Of a stretch of DNA of 64,000 nt, positions 29,401 through 41,400 are shown piece after piece. The DNA is from Strigops habroptila (Eukaryota > Chordata > Aves > Psittaciformes > Psittacidae), in the NCBI RefSeq assembly GCF_004027225.2, contig NC_046360.1, forward strand, positions 5,568,001-5,632,000, given 5' to 3'. The translations under genes and the position numbers were made by a program. The notes beneath the pieces were generated by a model, which did not search any database, was not told the DNA's origin, and saw only the letters and a list, made by a program, of their open reading frames with translations. How positions within the stretch are numbered: the first letter of the stretch is position 1; each line of letters starts with the position of its first letter.

Positions 29401-32400
29401 TTACATGGAATAAGGCCAATCCTTGTACAGGTTTCTCCACGATAGAATCCATCAGCGTCTTTGTCCCCATAAACCTGTTATTCAAAGTGTGATAACATTG
29501 GTCAATAAAGGTTTTGGCACTTAGGAATGCTGATGCAGGCTAAATGCTTACTGAAGCATAGACAGATGACTACAGTTTGGATGTGGGATTCTGTTACCTT
29601 TAGACTAGCCTGGCTGATGTTATAGAACAGGAATTACATTATTTTGAATTATGACTTCGGATACATAAGCGGAATGTAAAGACAGGAACGTCTTTTTTCA
29701 TTAGCAGTGAAATGCACAAAACCTGAGAGACACCATTAGAAGCCACCAGTTTCTCCCTGTGCTGAGCCAGAAGCATAGTAATGGGTTTACTCTGATGTTT
29801 ATGGAATTATTCACATGGCACCACCTTTGGTGCCACCAGAACTACATTCAAAATGAAGCACTTGCCAAACTGTGCCAAAGCGGTGGTGTTTTGAACAGAA
29901 CTGCTTGTATAAGACCAAAAATGTCTGTGTGATACTTAATATACTTGATATACTTATTTAAGCTCTGCTGCTGCCTGATGGGAACTAAGGTATCAAAATA
30001 GTGTGAATTTTCATCAGTGAGAACGGGCAAACCCAAAATTTCTCTTAACTTCTAAAAGCGCAGTCACTTCATAAAGGCTGCTGATGACACAGGCCTGGAT
30101 CGAGGCCTGTACTGAGCACTGTTCTTAAGGCCAAACTGATGACTCAGTTTAGGTTGTTCCTTATTTAGGCTCAATCAGGCGCTCTCCTGCTTTTCTCGAA
30201 AAAAAGAATAAAAAATAAAATAAAAAGATAAAAGTGCCACACACACACACAAAAAAATTTGCACAAAAAAAAAGGCGCCACAAAAAAAAAACCAAACAAA
30301 AACCCCAAACACCAACACGGGGAGGGGGGCAGGGGGAGGGAGCTGCCCCCACCACCCCCCTGCTCAGCTCATGTACAGGCAGTGTCTGGAAAAGTCAAAC
30401 TAATCCAACTCCACAGCAATTTGATGAGAGATACAAAGCAGCAGATCATGCAGTAATCCCCGTGGTCCCAAATATAAACCAAACAGCACTGGGTTAATGT
30501 TAGATGTGGGATCTCTCCAGACTTTTCAGTGCCAAACATGTCCATCTTTGTGATAAAACAATTAAAATACCTGAGTAAAATGAACATTCTTGCAAAGAAA
30601 AACAAGCCCTTTTAAACGAGCTTACTATTTTTGGCATAAGTCTTATCTGGTGTAGGAAGGGAAGCAAGAGATCTAACAAAGTATTTAACATTACAAAATT
30701 GTGACCTGGACATGCGTGTGAGGATCCAATCCAGCGCAGTGGAAGGCAGTCAGTATTTTAATAGCCCAAGTTACAGTTTTATCTTTGAAATGGGCAATGC
30801 AACAAATGAGTCTGTATCTTTTCAGCTTCTGTCCCAGAGCCCAGTTAAAGCTCAATCCTCCTGGACTAGAGCAGCTGCTCCTTCTGCCGCTCTCATTTCT
30901 GCCCATCCTGCACCACATCAATTAGACAAAAGGCTGCTGGAGGAGATGTTTACATTTGCTGAGTCAGCAGAAAATCTGCTAGCGTTTTAAACCGAGCTCA
31001 GCAAAGAGAACAGCTTTGCCCTGCAGCACAAGCACATGGCGAGGCAAGCTGGGCTGGAGGGCTGGCTGGACACTGTCCCTGTCACCTGAAACGGGGCCGA
31101 GTTCTCTTCCGTGCCCGGTTTAAATGCAGCTTGTGTGTTTTACATCACACAGTCAGGAAAGGAGGTGGTTTTCCCAGCTTCAGAAGACTTGGAAAGAGAC
31201 ATAACTGACCTCTGTGCTCCAATTAATATTAAGTGTGTATTAGCTACAAGTGCTTGGCATTTAAAAACTACAGCAGCTCCAGTACATATGAACGTACAAC
31301 ATTAAACACTTCTGTGCTACCTCTGCAGGAAAGACGTTCTCTCTGAAGCAGTTTTTCCTGCAGGACTTGTGGCAATGGGCATAGACGGCTTCAGAGTCAA
31401 AATTTTGGTCTTAGCACCAATATCTCTAACAATAAGTCTGGCCCTAACTAACTATAGCAACTTGCCCATTCCCTAATTATTTTTAAGCCACTAGCACTAG
31501 ATACAAGATTCCAGGTCCAGTCAGATTTACAACCTGAACCTCTGGAGGAAAAACACCCTTAGTCTCTAGTCACACAGGTTGCTCTCTCCACAGGGAACAA
31601 AGGACATCTGTTTGTAAAACAAGATCCTTCGTTTCCTTTGGGTTTAGATCCCACCTTAATGATTTGTCCTTCTTTAAATGGCAGCTCCTCTTCTGCAGCA
31701 TCAGGATTTGGGGACATTGTCAGTGGATCGTAGTCAAAGAGTGCAACAAATATTCGAGTAGAAAGATCTTCTGTGCCAGGATCTGTTTCTGATTCTTCAT
31801 AAATATCTGGAGAAAGATGGTCATGACCACCATAGCCGTCTATGGAAGTAAATTCAGAAAAGAAGAATTCAGTACAAGCTGGCCTCAGCTTTCGACTATT
31901 CCAGTTAAAACCACTTGGCATTTCAGTGAAACCCCAATAACTCACTGCACGTCCTATTAAGCTCAGTGTTGGGTTTTGAATTAGCAAGTTGTTATTTTTC
32001 TAAAAAGCATATACAATGTGCATGCACTGAACGTGGTGTTGATCTCCGACACCACACTGACATTTATACATGTGAATGCAGCTCAGGTAAGAAAGCAATT
32101 TCTGTTAGGTTTACTAGAGCTTGCCATAAATTAATGAAGCATGTTAAGAGTGATATGAGGAGTCTGATAGGCTTTATCATTACTGCAAAAAGAATCATGC
32201 TTTGGATCCACCTGATTTCCAGCACAGCTGCTTCTGCTCTTCATGGACACAAGAAAGCCCATCCCAGCTGTGTTGACATACCATGTTTTAGGTACCAGGT
32301 TTAAAACATGGTTATAACCTCTTCTCTCCAGACAGGCAAGAAGAAATAAATTTCAGTAGTTATTAGTTATGCCAGTGTTGGAGCTACACTGCCTATGATT

Positions 32401-35400
32401 TTGTTTAAACACAGTCAATAGTTAACATAGCCCCAAACCAACCCAAACACTAACAAGATGTGTTAAAATCCAAGAGAAATAGTTAGCTATGGCTGCATTT
32501 AACCACATTAACAGGCTCCTGAGGAAAGATCATCCCCGTATGATACTGCACGTGACACTGCACCGAACTCTGCCCACTGCAGGGCACCAAATCAATCAGG
32601 GCATAAAAAATGAGAACTGGCATTTTGGCTCCTATCTTTCAGAGTTTTCAAATGACCTGGAGAATGTCCATGATTCAACAACATACTTAAGGATGGACTG
32701 TGGTAAAATTGAATTAGAAAATTAGGCCAAAATGGCAAACAGCGCTTTGACTGACAGGTTTCAAAGGCTTTTAATCTTGTTTTGAAAGAGCGTGTGGCAG
32801 CACTTTCCCAAAAAATAGGCTCTTTCAAGACAGACGAAGTGCCCAGAAATAAAGCCCTCCAAATCACAAGCCACTTGTGAAACACTTGGCTTATAGTGCA
32901 CATCCCACTCACTTCAGCGGGTCACCTACTTTTGTTCTTTGCTCAATCAACACTTATCATCCAGTTCACAAGATCCTTCACAATGAATCGAGAAAGTGAT
33001 GTTATGAATTATGATGGAAATGTAGTTCAACTGTATCAAAGTCTTCCCAACCAATTTTCATACTAACACAATTTTTACTGTAATCTCCTCTTACAAATTA
33101 AGGTCTCTCATTTTTGGTAATAGTTCAAACATTCAATATGGAACATTTTAGGTAAAATTCCTCTTTTTGCCTCTATATCAGATGCATTTAATGTTTGATA
33201 TTTTTAAACTACCAGGAAAAGATTTTAGAGGGTCACAGCTTTAAGGGAATAGGTATGAACTCTTGGGTCCAGAGTGCAAGAAAGAATGTGAACAGGGAAA
33301 AAATGCAGAACAGCAAAAGGGCAGGGAAAAATTCCAGCCAAGAAGCTTTAGGCAGGCACAAAGCACAGAAAGGAAGTGTGGGAGAAGGACGTATGTGGGA
33401 CGGAAAGCAATGGGACACGAAGGATGGGATTCTTTCCTGTTCTGCTCTCCTTCCACAGTCAGGTTACAGTCACTCTGTGGTTCATACTCAGCCCCACCAG
33501 GCAGTGTGGAACAGGTGGGTTGAGGGGTGTTATGTAAATTAAAAACACCAATTTGTGCATCCAACCCCAAGTGCCATTAACGGGGGTTTGGTGCAAATGT
33601 CAATTATAGCCGAAGATGTCTCTGGTAAAAGCACTGCCTGTAAAAATCTGACTCAGCCACATTTGCTTCAGTGAACCAGAAAGCAAGTAATCTCTTGATT
33701 AGCTCATCAGCCACTTATCTAATGCTTTCAAGAGGTAAATCTGTGTATCACACACGTACACATAGAATTATGTATGTAAAATTTTAGTCTTTGGATGCAG
33801 CCAGCCAGATTCCCAACTGATGCACAGTCACAACCACAGTTGCATTGAATTCGCCATATATACACCAACATATACAAGCCGATGGTCTGGTTGCAAGCCA
33901 GATTTGTTTGAAACTCAACATTAAATTATGGTTACACTAAAATTTCAGAGCCCCTTTTGTTTCACTACAGATACCAACAAAAAACCTCCTAATGCCTAAT
34001 GTGTTTCTTAGTTCTACATATGGCCTTGGTTGCTTTTAGGGGTTAACTGCTAGACACTTCAATTTAGTGCATTATGAACTATGAAAACTGAGATGTTGAT
34101 CATGTGATGATTTCTATGTTGATGAAGCAACAAATACTATCAGTAGTAGGTATAATTGCCTTAGTCATGTAACACAAATTTGTCAGTATGATGTAATTAT
34201 TCCTAAATATAAGAATAATTTTTGTCTTCAAGTGACACAGCCAAAGTCCTGTGTGGTCACTGAAAAGATCCCAAATGTTCCTTTAGCCCAAGCTGTAAAT
34301 CAGAACAACATTTGAACCGCTTCCTACTATAGGGCATTGGGTTGTGATATACCAGCTACTGTTTGTCCCTGCCCAGGCTGTATGAATTAAGTGGAAATGT
34401 GGTCATATGGATGGATGCTGTTCAGGTGTGTACAGTACATACTGACTGGCGTTAGTAGCAGCATAGCTTCACAGAGGTTCATGCAATGCAGTGGGCTTGG
34501 GCTCGGTCAGGTATGGAAAGGCTGCACAGCAGTGTCAGGACAGAGGACTAAGGGCTGTTTGTCCCTTACAGCTGAGCTGGAGAAACTTACCTGGGAGCAG
34601 ACAGGACTCAAGAGCTAGGTTCCCCTGGCATTCTGCATTGCATGCAATGTTGTCATACAGAACCCACACTTGTTAACACGCAGCTCTACAATGTGTCTGT
34701 CAAAGGAGGAATAACGTTCGGCATACCGTATCTAGATTCAGAGGCCATGGTACGCTGCTGAGGCCATTTCTTGTGTCCACCAATGCTGCGATAATAAGCT
34801 TCTTCTTTTACAGGTGAAATATTTCCCTCACTACCTGACCGAGACCGACCGCCTTCACTGTTACTGTCCATTGTAATTTCTATGGAGAAAAAGGGAATGA
34901 TCTATTAAAACATATTGTATAGTTGCCTTTGCGGAGGCTCCTGAGGGCAGGCTTTGCCTGCCTTTGGTTTCTCACTTGCATATAGTAGGAGACATAAACA
35001 CTGCATAAGCTTTGCCAGATGTCTCAGCCTCTAGAAATCCTTCTTCTGCAGGGGTATCACAGAAATGTGCATCTTCTCTTTTTAAAGCATCTGAATTTTG
35101 TGCTTTTTAAAGTTCACACACTGTAAATATTGTTTGTTAGGTTGTTGGATAGGAATCATCTTTTATTATGAGGTTTAAACAATCCTACCTGCCAGATCTG
35201 CAAGGTCAAGAGCACTGTAAACTGTGATTCACCTTCTAAAGTATCAACCTAAAAACAAAAATTAATTAATTTACTTAAATCCTACCTGCAAGAAGATACT
35301 ACTCTAAAGTATTTATAGCTTAAGGGAGAAAATACCTCAAAGAATTTAAATTCCGGAACATTTTGTAGAAAGGTTTTATCATTGAATCCTAAGAACATTA

Positions 35401-38400
35401 CATTTTGAAAGTCTTTCCCACTAATTCAACTTCCCAGAGCTGCCTTAAGAACTTCCCATCACTAAGGTGACCCTTTTGCTGAATAACACAGCAAAAACTC
35501 CAGGCATTCACGGAAAGGAATAAGCTGCTGCCAAAAAATTTGGAACCCACGTTTTATATGCTGAGGCCAACAACAGTTTAATGTATTTAAGCAATCTAAA
35601 CTTTGGCTCAGTTGTATTTATTTTCTGCTTTCCTCTTATTTTTACTCTGCTTTGTACTTTGTGGAACTACATATTATAATGATGCAGTTATAATAACTTC
35701 CTTCTCCAAAAACCATACTTGCATCCCTCATTCATGGGTAACTTCCTCTGTCAGTGGGAGTTCCGAACAGTGGGGTCAAGTTTCTACAAAGCTCTACTAT
35801 ATGCTTTTGGATGCCCTAGTTTTACCACGTCATCTGAACTCTTGATACATCTCATATATTCCAGGTTTTTTTTACCAGCAGACTTACAGGAAGCAACATT
35901 TGTGCAGAGTTTTATCAAGTGTTTTACATTTGCTTCACTTATCCTCAAAGTGATTTATTACAGTATGATGCTGAAAGTGAGAAACGTTGCATACAGACCT
36001 TTCAGCAATTTTAATCACTGGTCTTTTAGACAGAAATTAGGACTCTAAACCACATGAGGCCTTTCAACAGCTTCACAGCAAACTGTTTTATTTGTTAGCT
36101 ACTGTACCTAGCAGCTCACTGGTTTGCTTGTTACCAGCGTTAGACAAAATTTTAACTTATTCCTTATGGAATTTCCCCAAGGAGCATCAGTGAGTTGTAC
36201 ATAATACAAAATACATGGATTCATTCTTTAAGTTCCACTGAAAGAAATAAAATCTGAGATTTTTTTTTCCTATTTGTTTGAGCACAGACTATCAGGAATT
36301 AATTTCTTTATCTGATTCCTAAGCTGTTGCTATTGAGCTACTGAGCAGCAAGGTCAGAACTTAGCGGTTCCCATGTCCTGACTTTGTTGATATAAAGTGA
36401 GCTCCAATAAATTTAACCACTTCCCTTTTTTTTGACTAAAATGATTATTAGAAGGAATCCAAAGGAAGGAATCCAAAGTCTACTCGCTATTCATAAAAAA
36501 TGTTTTAGCAGATAATAGAACAATAAATGGAACTTGCTTTAAATATTCCAAATATAAACCAGAATTCTTTACTGCTGAGGCTGCTTTCAGAAGAAAGGAC
36601 ATGAAAATCTAACGGTCTTCACAGCATCATCCAAAAGCTACTTGGTTCAGCCAACAATAACCGGTCACCAGAAGCTCAAGAGCCTCCCTGTAGCTAGGTC
36701 TCCCCCATACCAGTTTCATAGCACAGTAATTCCTTGACATCTGTGAAGATTATCCTGGTTTACACCAGGATCTAGGATGAGAATCAGCCTCTGAACACTT
36801 GTGCTGTGTTGAAGACACTAAGAAAGTTTCATTACAGCTGTGTGTGTTTTCTGATCTATGGTTTCAATAACAATAATTACTATTTACTAGATATCAAATA
36901 GTTGTGCCCACTAGAGGGATTTTGCTTTAATGTACAGTACAGGCATTTTAGTGGGATTCTAGGAAAAGGGAAAAATACTTGATATTTAAAACCAAAAGCA
37001 TTCCTTAATGATCAGTCTCTTCCCTTCTGATAATTTTCCCATTTATGATGTCTCTTATTCACAGAAATGTCAGGTGAGAATTGCCTGACATTGCTTCCTT
37101 CTCCTCCTGATGATGCCTACAGTATTCACAAATTAAAGTTCAGGTTAGGAATGGGAACCAGACCAACTTTACCTCTTCATGGAGTAAAGTTCTGCTAATA
37201 GCTCACAGAACTCTACCTGCATTGGTTTTTGCATGTGTTTCCTGGTTTTCAGTGTGAATGTTTATTTGTCAGTAGAGAGTGCAAGTTTTAACAGATAAGT
37301 ATTTGTTCATAGTGTCTTGATTCCATTATCTTTTCTGCACTACTTTTTGGATTTTCTAGTATACACCAGCATATAGTTTAAGTCATAAGTAAACCAGAAT
37401 AGGGATGATTCTGTAAGAAATATCAAATCTTGTAAATATATGCAAGTTCCACAAACTTGTTACATTTAACAGCTTCCATTTTCCCATCTAAATTCCAAAA
37501 AGTAGTCAAGAAAATGGAAAGTGAATGCAAAATGATGGTTGATGAATGGAAAGATGGATGGCTGAATGGATGGCTGAATGGGTACATTTATTTTACTGAC
37601 CCTACAGTAGCCTGCCTGCAAATTTCTTCGTAGGTAAACTCTAACAGTATCCAAGTTTAACCAACCTTAGAAAAGCTCCAATACCCACTAAATTCAATGA
37701 AAAGACTCCCAGTGATGTCAATGGCTACTGATTCAGGCCCCTGTGAAACCCCCATACACTCATACTTCGATGGAGATGGTTTTAGTTCCATTTCATCCCA
37801 TTTAAACTAAGAGGACCCCCAATTCAAGACAAGTGTCTGTCATTTCTGTTTGAAAGACCACCTTCCCAACTCTGAGCTGCAAAGAACAGAAATGCACCAA
37901 TCTGTCCAACTAACCAATGGAAGGGACCAACATTGGTCGAGACCTTTGTGGCACTGCACTGCCATGAGAGGACCTTCGCCCTGCATGCTCCACCCTTTCA
38001 GGCCGTCCTGCAGATGATGGATTACCTAAAAGCTAGAAGACAACAACAGAAAAAACAGGTCTGTAAGTTACATGCATGGTAATATCATGGTTACATGGTT
38101 GGACTTTAATCAATCAGGTCAATCACATTTGGAAGCATAAGCTCTAAAGGCAACTAAACTTAGCTTTTAACTGAAAGGTTAGCTGAAAAGTAAATACTGT
38201 TGCCTGGCAAACCTGCAAAAGAAAAAATGGTTCCTTGATTTATGGCAGTTTTGTAACCAGCAGTCACACATCAGAACAAAAAGAAAAGAAAAGAATAATT
38301 TTTGACATATTCTTTTGCCTTTGTTGTTGCTGCTAAGATGATGTTATCATCTCCTGAAGAGTAGTACCACCAGTCATGAGAGCTGCGGAGACTGGCCTGC

Positions 38401-41400
38401 ACTGAAAGGCAAGCCTTTCTTTGCATTCAGCTATACAGCTTTGTCCAGTTTGCAGCATGGGAACAAGTGTACATCCTTCTGTTCCTTGAGCACACTGCTT
38501 TGCTATAATGGCCTTCGGTTGTTAAAGCCTTTTAAAGGTCATTGAAATATGTAGAAGGGAATGTAGACACTTCATCTCTCATCACAGCTGGCTCTTTCTG
38601 TTCACTACCCTTGCAGAAAGTGTTGCTATTTTGATAACCGAATGGTACTATTTTAATGCTCTCCAGAGCATTTATCATGCAGTCATTGAGATTAATACAG
38701 CTTGGGCACCAATTTGAGTGGGAGAAATTTGTAAGGATCATTTCAGCATAAACTGCTAGGCTAGAAGAGCAGGCAGCTGGTTTCTACACATTAGATTTGA
38801 GGTTTCCACTGTTGCAGACTGAGAGGGTAAAGAACTTGCTTTGGTCTTTAGGGAGCAGGGAAGCCTACGGATGCATCTATCAAAGCGTGGAGACTCTTCT
38901 ATAGATTAATGGACAGAAATGCAAATAGGCAAGATCACACAGAGGCATCCTTGAAAGATATGGAATGGCCCTGGCCTCTCCCTTTGGAAGAAGCTGTTTG
39001 CCTGCATTCTCATGCAGAGATGCAGTCTGCAACTTCAAAGGCAAGAAGAGATGGTCCAAAAAGGAAGGCAAAGTAGTGACAGTGCAGATAAGGTAGAAAA
39101 TGGAAATATGATGAAACCTGTGACTCCATAAATCTGGGTCACTGTCACACTGGGGGAGAATCTTGATTCTTGTCCAGAGATGTTTCATGATAAAGAGCAT
39201 ATCCTGAAAATTCTGGGAATGAGGTGAATAAAAACAACATGATGAAATGACATCCTTGACATTAAAAAAAGAAAATCAAATAAAAAATTACTGATGAAAC
39301 ATTTTTCCAGTTAAAATGAAGCCTTTTTTAATAAAGCAACATTTAGATGGGCAAAATAAAGAAAAACAATCTTTTGGAAAAATTATAGTTCAGCTAACCC
39401 TTAATTAAAATTTAGATTCAGTTGTCCTTTAATAAAAGCAGCCATTATTGTAATTTGTTCTGTGCGAAAATCATTGTAAAGCAAATTAAACTGATTTCAG
39501 CATGACACAAAAGAGGACTGGAAAGGAAAATGCAGAATAATAAATAATAAAAATGAATGGGGAGGGAAAACAAAAAAGGAAAAAATGTAGCAGAGAGGTC
39601 CAAAAGATGGACTCTAAAAATTAATTGAGGAAGAAAAAAAAAGGAGAAAAAGAAAAAAGAAAGAAACCAGATTGACTTGGCAAGCAGATGTTAGAAGGAA
39701 GATTTACTTCACACACCAGAGAGTCTTCTGCATCTCTGTGGGATGGCTTTGCAAGTGGACCAGCTGCCCTAGAGTCAGCCATTTTTAAGTCGGTCTTCCA
39801 GCCTCCCTGAACATCTTCGTTAGACAAATTATCTGTTCTAGTGCATTTCTGAGTCTCATACTTTTTCTCATAACTGGGCTTGACCTGTTCACTCCTGGGC
39901 TCTACAAAGGAAGGACCCAGGTCACCAAAATCCTCTTCGATGCTGGTTTGTCTGGTTAAGGTTTTCCTGCGAGCAAGCAATGGCCTCATGCTTTTCCTGC
40001 AAGAACAGTTAGCAGTCTCTGCACAACAGCTAGATGCAACGTTGGCAGAAACTGAATCACAAGTATATCTGAAATTAAAGTGAGATTCTTCTTCTTCACT
40101 TCCACAGTCTAGTCCACTGTCTGGGCTCCTCGATAAGGACCGGCTATATTTACATCCTTTGTCGTCTGCAGCAAAATCCTCCATGACTGAAATTCTGTGC
40201 TTGGCTGGGTACCAGAAGTTGTGCTGCTGGTCTTGATTGTAGGGCCTAGGTGGTCTAGAGTCTCTAGCTATTGTGGGATTCTTTTTATAGGGCATACCTA
40301 AACCCTGCTTGTACAGCAGTTCAGAGTATTCACCATCCTCTTCAGCTACTTCTGGAATACTGAAAAGCTTTTTACTGTGATGTATCTGCTGTGAAAAGTC
40401 AGGCTGTTCCAAATAAGTGGCTTCAGTGGTCTTATCGCACTCCTTAAAATTATGTAATGTTAAAAACCAGACAGGGAACAAATAGTGTGTGACAAAAATA
40501 AAATGGGAGGGAAAAGGGAGAAGAAAAGAAAAATAAAGACAGAATTAGTTTTAGAGCAATGGCAAACATAAGACATGCAGCTTATTTAGTGAAAAGGATG
40601 TCATGCTTTGAATGAGAATCTGTGAAAAATGAAGACATGATTAAGAAGTTGCCGGATGTCAGATACAACATGAGAAGTCAGTACAAACAACTGAGTGATG
40701 CTCTTAACAAGAATAAACCCATGCATTTAAAACAAAGCAATGAAAGCTGCATACAGGTTCCAGCATGGTGAATGAGAATGGCATTAAAACACAGCACTAA
40801 TGCCTAGTATGTTCCTTGCCCCATGCCAAATTGCTATGTGATTTTTCTTTGTAACCAGAACCCATATCTGAGAATCAAAATTCTGTCCTAGCAAGCTTTC
40901 TTGCTTTGCATCTGTTAAAGCATCCTATGAGCAGGGAACACTAAATCTCCTGCCAGAGGAGAGCTATTCTGCAGACATCCTTTGTAAAACACCTGCACCA
41001 TTTTTACAGCTTGGCTTCCACAGAAAGGACCCTGAGAGGCAGCCTGCACTGACAGCACTGCCATCAAACCTTCATAATCTCACACCTGCTTGATAAAACC
41101 AGTATTTGAAATAAGCCCATTAGCAGAAGTAAAAGTCTCTGTTTATACCAGTAGGTAAAAACTATCCTGGCCTGGATAAAATAAGCATTCAGAACACGAC
41201 AGACACATTTTGTAATTTTTCTATTACATTTACACAAACACATGTTGGTGTGATAAGAGAACCCTATGCAGTGTCTTTGTTGGACTCTGAAACAAGAGAA
41301 TAATGATGCAGGAGGTGTTGGTTTTGACTGATGTGGTTTATAGATGCTACATCGTGGAGATCACTTCTCCTTGTACTTTACTCAATGCCCAGATCAGATG

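Larger units (their letters stand above)
29475..31654 (-). other. RIMBP2: RIMBP2 intron between R13 and R14
   Basis: No exon or gene is recognised in this 2.2-kb intron. Positions 30190-30300 are an A-rich low-complexity block with a short CA repeat, followed by a G-run cluster at 30318-30341. Confidence 0.7.

Noticed and set aside
39880-40083. Plus-strand open frame opposite cassette R10
   Set aside because: It is the antisense shadow of the coding cassette.
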